A stretch of DNA of 18,093 bases, taken from assembly GCA_017472115.1 (NCBI GenBank), contig JAFUQW010000026.1, forward strand, positions 1 to 18,093. The letters run 5' to 3'. This DNA comes from Bacteroidales bacterium. Lineage in GTDB: Bacteria > Bacteroidota > Bacteroidia > Bacteroidales > UBA932. A program made the translations under genes and the position numbers. Under the pieces are notes generated by a model, which was given only the letters and a program-made list of their open reading frames with translations, searched no databases and was not told the DNA's origin. Positions within the stretch are counted from its first letter, which is position 1. Each line of letters starts with the position of its first letter. Of the stretch, positions 1-7,031 are shown one piece after another.

Positions 1-180
1 ATGGAAGAACGGCTCCGGAAAGATCTGCAATACTATGCAACCCTCCCGAACATAACCACCAAATACCTCGCGGGAAAACTCCAGATGACCGTCATCAAAC
101 TATGCAAGATCACCAACCGTCTCTACGGCCTCACCCCAGGCAAACTGATCAGCCGGATGAAATCCATACCAATGCAATAA
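1..180 (+). CDS. AraC-type helix-turn-helix fragment or mini-protein (edge of window)
   Basis: This 59-codon frame opens with ATG at the first base of the window and ends with TAA at 178-180. Residues about 18-54 resemble one half of an AraC/XylS DNA-binding domain: an ITTKYLAGKLQM helix, a turn, a second helix (VIKLCKITNRLYG), then the family-like GLTPGKLI and a basic stretch (SRMK). An intact AraC domain has two such units and about 100 residues, so only one is present here. Either the gene starts upstream of the window and this is its end, or it is a remnant, or it is a stand-alone single-HTH protein. It converges on the lolA-like gene, with 49 bp between the stops and no hairpin that I can see. 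The family resemblance is read by eye and a specific target cannot be inferred. Confidence 0.45.
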   Translation: MEERLRKDLQYYATLPNITTKYLAGKLQMTVIKLCKITNRLYGLTPGKLISRMKSIPMQ

Positions 181-229
181 AATCGTTTTCGCCCATGAAG
201 CCTTTATCTGAAAGCCCCATCACGGAAAA

Positions 230-688
230 TCATCTGAGATCGGTAATGACCCATTCCGGAGTAAAGGCCGGCGTAAAGACAGCTACCGGTTTCTTTTCTG
301 ATTGCGACGATGAGATGCTCCTTACCCTCAGGTCGGAGCCTGACGACAGAAGGGATTCGTAGAAGGTGATCAGGTCATCATAGCTCCATTTCGGTTCTAT
401 ATATACATCTTTCGAGGAATTGTCAACAATCCAGGTCCCTTGTGCATCTGTATATATCTCGACTGCACTCCCTCTGAGATGCCACAGGTCATCCTGAGCT
501 TCAATGACACCCTTGTCACTGAAGTTTCCTTCCGGACCTTTGACTTCTGCCTCGTATGAAACCGTTACGAAAGCCTCCGAAGCCTGCCTGCGTACTTCTT
601 CCAGCATCGTCCTTACATCCTGTGCAAAGGCTGTCGCCGAAAGGATCAGCGACAGAAGGGTTGCAGATATGAAGGTGGCCTTTACCAA
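230..688 (-). CDS. lolA: LolA-like periplasmic lipoprotein carrier, short form
   Basis: LolA-family proteins take lipoproteins released from the inner membrane and carry them across the periplasm to the outer membrane. This product has 152 residues. Residues 1-22 form a signal peptide (VKATF, a hydrophobic core, then cleavage after AFA). The mature part keeps family-like features: an amphipathic N-terminal helix, the paired strands DLWHLRG and EIYTDAQGTWIVDN (about 67-90), and the C-terminal VITDLR ending. Typical LolA has about 200 residues. Here the middle of the fold, between about residue 100 and 135, seems contracted. The start is TTG: an in-frame TAA lies four codons upstream, and no later ATG would keep the signal peptide. 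The gene begins 4 nt after the ftsK stop, so it is probably cotranscribed with ftsK and DUF4290. The pairing ftsK-lolA is, from memory, common in Bacteroidetes and supports the call. Confidence 0.75.
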   Translation of the reverse strand: MVKATFISATLLSLILSATAFAQDVRTMLEEVRRQASEAFVTVSYEAEVKGPEGNFSDKGVIEAQDDLWHLRGSAVEIYTDAQGTWIVDNSSKDVYIEPKWSYDDLITFYESLLSSGSDLRVRSISSSQSEKKPVAVFTPAFTPEWVITDLR

Positions 689-692
689 AGTA

Positions 693-3152
693 CTATTTTA
701 TGAAATGCGAGAGGATCTCGTCAAGTTCGTCGAAGGTGCTCACAAGCACCTGACGAGGCTTCGAACCTTCCTGCGGTCCCACTATGCCGGCACCTTCGAG
801 TTGATCCATCACTCTTCCTGCCCTTGCATATCCCATGCCCATCTTTCTCTGAAGGTCAGAAGTCGAACCTCTCTGAGAAGTAACCACCATACGGGCAGCA
901 TCTTCAAAAGAAGGGTCAAGCTTGTCCATATCGATGCTTCCGCCACTTGTCTCGCCGTCCTGAGATTCAGGTACAGGAAGATAATAAGGCGTGTTGTAGC
1001 ATTTCCTGTAGCCGGTCTGATCACCGATGAACTTGGTGATCTTATTGATCTCGGCCATGCTGACAAGGGCGCACTGCACTCGTTCCATCTCGACTCCCGC
1101 ATAATAGAGCATGTCTCCCCTACCGATGAGATTCTCCGCTCCGTACGAATCGAGAATTGTCCTCGAATCCACTCCTGACACTACTCTGAAGGCGATTCGC
1201 GTCGGGAAGTTGGTCTTGATCAGACCTGTGATCACATTTACCGAAGGACGCTGGGTGGCAATGATCACATGAAGGCCGGCCGCCCTTCCTTTCTGAGCAA
1301 GACGGACAATGGAGTCGCTGATGTTCTTGGCACTCTTTCTCGCTTCGGAATTGGCTCCACCGGTCATGATAAGGTCTGCATACTCATCTATGACCACGAC
1401 AAGATAAGGAAGATACTTGTGGCCATCTGTAGGCAGAAGGTGGCGGTCCTTGTATTTGTCATTATACAGCTTGATGTCGTTTACTCCGGCCATGGCGAGC
1501 AGCTTATAACGCTCGTCCATCTCGATGCAGAGCGAATTGAGCACCTGCTCAGCCTGCTTAGGCTGCTTGATGATGGCATTTTCCTTTTCCTCTTCCTCGC
1601 TCGCGGCCATAGGAAGAACTGCCAGGTAATGCTTCAGCAGGGCATTGTAAGCCGTGAACTCCACCATCTTAGGGTCGATGAATACGAATTTCAGTTCAGA
1701 AGGATGCTTGGCATAGAGGAGAGACGAGATTATCACATTGAGTCCCACGGACTTTCCCTGCTTGGTAGCACCTGCCACGAGAAGGTGCGGAGCATCTGTA
1801 AGATCGAATGTCTTGACCTCACGGTTTATGGTATATCCCAATGCGATCGGGAGTTCCGCCTTGCTGTGACGGAAGGAATCGTCATCGAGCATCGACTTCA
1901 GAGGCACGATTGAAGGCACATTGTTCGGTACCTCGATGCCGACGCTGTCACGGAGGGTAACGACACGCACACCGCTTGCTCCGAGTGACATGGCTATCTC
2001 CCTGTGCAGGTTCTCGATCGCGGACACTTTCACACCCGGTGCAGGAACGACCTTGTACAGGGTTACGGTAGGACCTGCAACTGCTGTCACGCTTTCCACC
2101 TCGATCCTGTAATTCGACAATGTGGCACGGATACGGTTATTGTTGATCTCATGCTCCTGTCTGCTCACCGTATGCTGTCCGTCAGCATAGTCTTTCAAAA
2201 GGCTCAGTGGCGGGAATTCGAAATTCTCCAGCTCCTCCCTGTTGTCTATGCGAGGCAGTTCCTCTCTTACGTTGACATTGTATCCCTCGCCCATGAGCAC
2301 CTTGACCTCGGTGTCAGTGACGGTAACTTCCTGAACGACCTCTTCATTCCCACCATCGTCCTTTATCTCCGGCTTCTCATCAGTATTTACCTTAGGTTCA
2401 AGAGGTTCAATATCTCCATCATCACCGACTCTCTCCTCTTCCTTTTCTTCTTCCTTCTCTTCTCTTTTCTCTTCTCCTTTCTCTTCGGGATCATCAGGAA
2501 GTCCACTGTCTGTTGCCGGTGCAGGTCCTCCTGTTGCCGCAAACCAATGCGCAAAACGTCTGCTGGACAGGAGCAGCCATGCTATGACCAAGGCTGCAAT
2601 TATGAATCCTGTAACCGGAATCCCGACGAGATTCTCCATCCATAATATCACGGCATGTCCGGCGTCACCGCCGAGTCCTCCTCCGAAAGACGTGTCGGCA
2701 CCGAACTTCATGGAAACGAATGACAGTATGAGGGAAGCGACAAATGTACCGCTGAAGGCTATGAATGTCATCCTGAGCAATCCTATGCTTCTCTTCCAGA
2801 AGAAAAGTCTGTAGGCAATGGCAGCCAGCAGGAATATCAGTGCAAAGCTTCCAAGCCCGAAGCAGCGTGCCACAAGGAAATTACCCCAGCGATAGCCTGT
2901 CTTGCCTGCCCAGTTCGACACCTCGACTCCCCTGTCCATCATGTCCGGGTGAGACAACAGACTCTGGTCCGCCTGCCATGTGAACAAATATGACATCGAT
3001 GATATGAGAGTGAACATGGCAAATACCGCAACCGCTATTCCCATATATTTGAGGATGTTGGACTTTCTGACCTCATCCATATCCGAAAAGAACGAGAAAC
3101 GCGGGCGTTTCTCATTCTTCTCTGCCATTCCTTTATTTTTTCTTTCAGCCAT
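693..3152 (-). CDS. ftsK: DNA translocase FtsK/SpoIIIE family
   Basis: FtsK anchors at the division septum and pumps chromosomal DNA so that the termini separate and dimers can be resolved. The product has 819 residues. Four membrane segments lie at about 36-58, 95-117, 127-150 and 167-196. A charged linker of mostly Glu and Lys (about 222-272) follows. The motor runs from about 310 to 715, with Walker A GATKQGKS (461-468), Walker B VVVIDEYADL (585-594) and the IATQRPSVNVITG segment (631-643). A winged-helix gamma domain at about 745-806 (DLQRKMGMGYARAGRVMDQL) would read orienting DNA sequences. The length is normal for Bacteroidetes, which lack the long E. coli linker. Walker A has Lys where Gly is usual at its fourth position, but still fits GxxxxGKS. 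The ATG lies 2 nt after the DUF4290 stop, and a second ATG at codon 9 is an alternative start. It is the middle gene of a likely DUF4290-ftsK-lolA operon. Confidence 0.97.
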   Translation of the reverse strand: MAERKNKGMAEKNEKRPRFSFFSDMDEVRKSNILKYMGIAVAVFAMFTLISSMSYLFTWQADQSLLSHPDMMDRGVEVSNWAGKTGYRWGNFLVARCFGLGSFALIFLLAAIAYRLFFWKRSIGLLRMTFIAFSGTFVASLILSFVSMKFGADTSFGGGLGGDAGHAVILWMENLVGIPVTGFIIAALVIAWLLLSSRRFAHWFAATGGPAPATDSGLPDDPEEKGEEKREEKEEEKEEERVGDDGDIEPLEPKVNTDEKPEIKDDGGNEEVVQEVTVTDTEVKVLMGEGYNVNVREELPRIDNREELENFEFPPLSLLKDYADGQHTVSRQEHEINNNRIRATLSNYRIEVESVTAVAGPTVTLYKVVPAPGVKVSAIENLHREIAMSLGASGVRVVTLRDSVGIEVPNNVPSIVPLKSMLDDDSFRHSKAELPIALGYTINREVKTFDLTDAPHLLVAGATKQGKSVGLNVIISSLLYAKHPSELKFVFIDPKMVEFTAYNALLKHYLAVLPMAASEEEEKENAIIKQPKQAEQVLNSLCIEMDERYKLLAMAGVNDIKLYNDKYKDRHLLPTDGHKYLPYLVVVIDEYADLIMTGGANSEARKSAKNISDSIVRLAQKGRAAGLHVIIATQRPSVNVITGLIKTNFPTRIAFRVVSGVDSRTILDSYGAENLIGRGDMLYYAGVEMERVQCALVSMAEINKITKFIGDQTGYRKCYNTPYYLPVPESQDGETSGGSIDMDKLDPSFEDAARMVVTSQRGSTSDLQRKMGMGYARAGRVMDQLEGAGIVGPQEGSKPRQVLVSTFDELDEILSHFIK
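2429..2486. repeat. 58-bp uninterrupted homopyrimidine/homopurine tract inside ftsK
   Basis: Every plus-strand base from 2429 to 2486 is C or T, so the ftsK coding strand is pure purine. It encodes the Glu/Lys/Arg linker between the membrane domain and the motor, built of irregular EEK and EEKE units. The tract is low-complexity and could change length by slippage in multiples of three without breaking the frame. Confidence 0.9.
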
Positions 3153-3154
3153 CT

Positions 3155-3826
3155 TTACTTATGCTGGTTGTTATTCCTTTTCTTCTGATTGTTCTTACGG
3201 AAGTTATTGTTCCTGCCGTTCTTTCCCTGATTGAATCCCGGCCTTGAGAAAGAGGCGTCTGATGACAACCTGTTCAATGTCAACCCTTCAGGTACCTTGA
3301 TACGTCCGTCCGACAGTTTCTCGATGTCCTGGAAGATAGTTGCATCGGCTACCGTATCCTTGTTCCAGATGAGATACTGCTGTCTCATATAGACTGCAAG
3401 GGAGCGTATCATGGCTGTCTTTGCGTCGCCATCTTCCTTTTCGGCAATCAGATCGATCATATTCTCGATGTTCCTCCCGTAATGAGTCGCCTTGACCGGC
3501 TTCTTCTGGATCGGTACCATCCGAGGCCTTTCGTTGAGACTTTCCGGAGCCGGCATAGGATACGGGGCATCTATGTCAAGGTCGAAACCTGAGATTATAT
3601 ACAGATGGTCCCAAAGCTTATGCTCATAATCCTCCTGCAGATGAACTGCAGGATTGAGTATCTCCATGACCTTGATGATGGCTCTCGCCTGTTCGTTGCG
3701 CTTCTGTCTGTCCTCTATGGTCTTGAGATAGTCAACCATCTTCTGCACGTTCCTTCCATATTCCGGAATGTGGAGGGTCACTCTCTCGGTATTGTAGAGC
3801 AGTCTGCAAGTATCATTATTATCCAT
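3155..3826 (-). CDS. DUF4290 family protein
   Basis: This 223-residue protein matches the Bacteroidetes-restricted DUF4290 family by its opening (LLYNTERVTLHIPEYGRNVQ), the EDRQKRNEQARAII helix, and a second GRNIENMIDLIAEKEDG segment at about 116-132 that echoes the first GRNVQKMVDYLKTIED. The two related segments suggest an internal repeat of the helical unit. There is no signal peptide or membrane helix, so it should be cytoplasmic. Residues about 195-223 form an Asn/Lys/Arg-rich disordered tail (NGRNNNFRKNNQKKRNNN), which could bind nucleic acid, although that is inference. The function of the family is unknown to me. Its ATG follows a -7 box candidate at 3849-3856, and its stop is 2 nt before ftsK, so it is probably the first gene of the ftsK operon. 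Confidence 0.9.
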   Translation of the reverse strand: MDNNDTCRLLYNTERVTLHIPEYGRNVQKMVDYLKTIEDRQKRNEQARAIIKVMEILNPAVHLQEDYEHKLWDHLYIISGFDLDIDAPYPMPAPESLNERPRMVPIQKKPVKATHYGRNIENMIDLIAEKEDGDAKTAMIRSLAVYMRQQYLIWNKDTVADATIFQDIEKLSDGRIKVPEGLTLNRLSSDASFSRPGFNQGKNGRNNNFRKNNQKKRNNNQHK

Positions 3827-3848
3827 TTCTTCCTTCTTTTACAATCTG

Positions 3849-3856
3849 CAAATATA
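3849..3856 (-). promoter_or_regulatory. Candidate -7 box TATATTTG ahead of DUF4290-ftsK-lolA
   Basis: On the minus strand this octamer fits the Bacteroidetes sigma-ABfr -7 consensus TAnnTTTG exactly. It lies 22 nt upstream of the DUF4290 ATG, in the 55-bp gap after addA, giving a short leader of roughly 16-20 nt. I see no clear TTTG -33 element at the usual distance, so the call rests on the -7 box and its position. It implies that the ftsK operon can be transcribed independently of addBA. Confidence 0.5.
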
Positions 3857-3881
3857 ATAAAGTTCTCCGATTTCCATCGTA

Positions 3882-6800
3882 TCAGACATGAACAATCTCA
3901 CCGGACTTGACATACCAGAGATATGCAGACACATCAGGACAGCCGATACCGGTCCATATCTCCGAATACTTCCTTAACTGCCGCAGATATTTGTCGTGAT
4001 GTTCGCCGAACTTGTAGTCTATGATCTCCACTTTCCCGTCTGAAATGACAACCCTGTCGGGACGATATACTTCTCCGTCCGTATCGATCAGAGCGGTTTC
4101 GTTCAATATACGGGCACCATCTCTGAACCAGCCGTAATCCTCTGCCTGCCTTATCCTGAGCGATAGAAGATTCTCGACTTCGCCGGCTTCATCTGCAGAA
4201 ATGTTTCCGGCCTGCATAGAGCTCATTACGGCATCATGAAGATCAGCAAAGGTTTTTACCTGTGAAAGTATCTCGTGCAGCACGATTCCTCGTATCCTGT
4301 CTGAAGCTGCTACACCGGATCTGCCGTCACCGGCAAAGAAATCCATGGCTTCGGATGACAGTCTCAATCGTCCTCTTTCCCGGACTTCCGCAGACTTCCC
4401 ATCCACGCAGACCTGCCCGGGATTTAAAGCATATGACGGATATTCCATCCCTGATGGCACAATGAAGGTCTGAACTTCGTGTGCATTTTCCCGATATTCA
4501 TCAAAATCAGGCAGAACTCCGAAATCAAAATGTTCGGCTCCATCTTCCTGACGACGTGACATGCCCTTCATGACCCCGGAGGCGAACCAGTACAGAACCT
4601 GAGAGAAGTCTGTGAATGAGCTGAGATCCCCCTTGGACAATGCCGTCATGAATTTAGAAGATGGTGTCTTTGCTATGACATGCAGGCCGAGGACCGCTCT
4701 CGTCATGGCCACATACAGGATATTCATATTGTCAACCAGCTGAAGGAAGCTTTCGTTCCTGTAGTGACCTGCAAAAAGCGTTGACTCCGAGGACTTGGAC
4801 AAGGTCACATCATAGACTCCGTCAGCCACACCCTCAAGCGGCGTGCCCTCCAGATCCGGAGAACACCAGTAATCACCTGCCTTATAGAGGGTTATATTCT
4901 CAGCAAACGGAATGATCACATACCGGAAATCCAGTCCTTTGGATTTATGGACGGTCATCACGCTCACACTGTCGCCTCCGGCAGGAGAGGAAATGGAAGG
5001 ATTCTCCTTTTCCCAATACTTCAGAAAACCTCTGAGATTGTTTCCTTTCAATCCGACATAATCCTTGATACAGTCCATGAAGGACTGGATATGAAGCACC
5101 TCTCCCCTCCACTGGCCTTCTTCATCCCGCTCCTTCAGACTGCGCAGAAGATTCTCAGCCATATCGACAAGAGAAAGAGACGAGTCAGGCATGACCAGAT
5201 CAAGCGATTCGGCAAGGTAGCCGTTCACGGTGTCAGCAGGATTGTCAATGCATGACATGAGGGATACCAGACGTCTTACGGTGACCGCACCCTTCACTTT
5301 CAGTGAGTCATCGGTTATCACCGGTATTCCGTTTTCAATCAGAAACGAGGCAACCTCTTCCCCAATGGCATTGCTCCTGACAAGAACCGCTATATCTGAC
5401 ATCCTTGCACCGGAGGCCATGGCTTCCTGCACGCATTCAAGAACATATACAAGTTCATCTTCTTTCGCACAGAACGTAAGACCCACCTTGCCCGGTGCCT
5501 TGTCCGCCTTGGCCGTTTCCTGACGGACATCCTTATAGATTCCAGACAGCGGCCCCTTTCCTTCCTCATAGCCTTTCATGGAATCAAGGACCGAGGCCGC
5601 AGACTTGAAGAATTCATTGTTGAAACCTACCACATTGGCATGGCTCCTCCAGTTCCTGTCCAGAACCTCTTCCTTGAATCCGGGGAACTCATCCGGCACT
5701 GTCTTGTCTATAAGACTCCAGTCGGATCCTCTCCATCTGTATATGCTCTGCTTTACATCTCCGACGATAAGATTCTCCCCACCCTGGGATTCACTGTTGT
5801 GAAGCAAGGGCCTGAAGTTGGTCCATTGCACATTGGCCGTATCCTGAAACTCGTCAAGAAGGAAATGGTCGAAACGGACTCCGAGCTTTTCATACACGAA
5901 TGGGGCATCGGATCCGTCGATGATCTCCCTGAGAAGAGTGTTGGAATCATCTATACTGAGGACATTCTTCTCCTTCATCAGCTCCATATAGGTCCTCTGA
6001 AGTTCATCAGCCACTCCCAGACCATATATCTGGGAATCGAGAATGCAGGCCGTGTTATAGACCTTGAAATCTTTTTTCCACAAATCGCAGAATTCATTCA
6101 GAGGAGCTTCGAGAAACGGATATACCTTCGGAAGGAGGACCTTTGCCTTGGCCTTCGCAAACCATTGCTCATGGTCTGCCGCCTTTGACAGGAATGTGTC
6201 TTTCGGAGCCTCAACCACGGCATTCTCATCCAGTTCATCATAACGATACAGAACCGAGAGGAAACCTCTGTTGCTGTCGGCAGGATCCACTCCTGCCTGC
6301 TCCATGACATCCAAGACGAGCCTCGCCCTAACCTTCACTTCCTTCTGAAAGGCAGTCATGATCTCACGGCATGAATGTCTGACCTGCATCAGCTTTTCCT
6401 TAGAGCAGAGTGCGGAGGCGTCGATACCGGCCTTTTCCATCGCTTCCTGCCTCTGCACCGACTTGAGACGGACCGCCATTCCGAGAAGATTCGCATCCAT
6501 GTCATAACGTCCTCCCTGCTCGATCTGTTCAAGAACATTTTCCGTAAGCCACGACAGAAGCCCCTGATCATCCTCCGTCAAGGAATCCAGAATCCTGTCA
6601 ACGCTTTCAGCTATGAGCGAATCCTTGTCAAGTTCCACCTGATATGAGGCGAACTGACCTATCTCACGTGAAAACGCCTTCAGGGTCTGCTGGAAGAACC
6701 TGTCTATGGTACTGACGGCAAATGCGCCGTAATCATGAAGAATGTCATGAAGAACAGTTCCGGACTTTCCGCTCAACATTTCCTCCGTCATACCGGTTTC

Positions 6801-7028
6801 CTTTTTCAGATCCTTCAGGTATTTCGAACGTGACGGATCGGTTGCCAGCAGATGAAGTTCATTGAGGATGCGGTTCTTCATCTCGTCTGTAGCCTTGTTG
6901 GTGAACGTGACTGCAAGGATATGCCTGTACGCATATCTGTCCTTGTTCTTCAGCAACAGACTTATATATGTCTTGGCAAGGTTGTAGGTCTTTCCGGAAC
7001 CTGCCGAAGCTTTCATTATCTTAAGCAT
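3882..7028 (-). CDS. addA: AddA-like UvrD-family helicase with C-terminal PD-(D/E)XK nuclease
   Basis: AddA is the motor and one nuclease of AddAB, which unwinds and resects double-strand DNA ends for RecA-dependent repair. The 1048-residue product carries the SF1A helicase motifs in order: motif I ASAGSGKT (7-14), Ia AVTFTNKATDEM (39-50), II LLDEFQD (390-396), III VGDVKQSIYRWRG (422-434), IV near VLDRNWRS (455-462), V TVHKSKGLDF (692-701) and VI LYVAMTRA (771-778). The C-terminal nuclease shows VLHEIL (916-921), a PDRVV strand (990-994) and IIDYKFG (1002-1008), with Asp991, Asp1004 and Lys1006 as likely catalytic residues. The protein begins almost directly at motif I, so the usual N-terminal Q-motif segment is missing, and it is shorter than Firmicutes AddA (about 1200). 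It starts 3 nt after the addB stop and is surely cotranscribed with it. RecB is the alternative name, but the AddB partner favours AddA. Confidence 0.93.
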   Translation of the reverse strand: MLKIMKASAGSGKTYNLAKTYISLLLKNKDRYAYRHILAVTFTNKATDEMKNRILNELHLLATDPSRSKYLKDLKKETGMTEEMLSGKSGTVLHDILHDYGAFAVSTIDRFFQQTLKAFSREIGQFASYQVELDKDSLIAESVDRILDSLTEDDQGLLSWLTENVLEQIEQGGRYDMDANLLGMAVRLKSVQRQEAMEKAGIDASALCSKEKLMQVRHSCREIMTAFQKEVKVRARLVLDVMEQAGVDPADSNRGFLSVLYRYDELDENAVVEAPKDTFLSKAADHEQWFAKAKAKVLLPKVYPFLEAPLNEFCDLWKKDFKVYNTACILDSQIYGLGVADELQRTYMELMKEKNVLSIDDSNTLLREIIDGSDAPFVYEKLGVRFDHFLLDEFQDTANVQWTNFRPLLHNSESQGGENLIVGDVKQSIYRWRGSDWSLIDKTVPDEFPGFKEEVLDRNWRSHANVVGFNNEFFKSAASVLDSMKGYEEGKGPLSGIYKDVRQETAKADKAPGKVGLTFCAKEDELVYVLECVQEAMASGARMSDIAVLVRSNAIGEEVASFLIENGIPVITDDSLKVKGAVTVRRLVSLMSCIDNPADTVNGYLAESLDLVMPDSSLSLVDMAENLLRSLKERDEEGQWRGEVLHIQSFMDCIKDYVGLKGNNLRGFLKYWEKENPSISSPAGGDSVSVMTVHKSKGLDFRYVIIPFAENITLYKAGDYWCSPDLEGTPLEGVADGVYDVTLSKSSESTLFAGHYRNESFLQLVDNMNILYVAMTRAVLGLHVIAKTPSSKFMTALSKGDLSSFTDFSQVLYWFASGVMKGMSRRQEDGAEHFDFGVLPDFDEYRENAHEVQTFIVPSGMEYPSYALNPGQVCVDGKSAEVRERGRLRLSSEAMDFFAGDGRSGVAASDRIRGIVLHEILSQVKTFADLHDAVMSSMQAGNISADEAGEVENLLSLRIRQAEDYGWFRDGARILNETALIDTDGEVYRPDRVVISDGKVEIIDYKFGEHHDKYLRQLRKYSEIWTGIGCPDVSAYLWYVKSGEIVHV

Positions 7029-7031
7029 ATC

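Noticed and set aside
181..229. A shared terminator between the convergent AraC-like frame and lolA
   Set aside because: GGCTTT and AAAGGC motifs are present but do not pair as a stem, and no U run follows.
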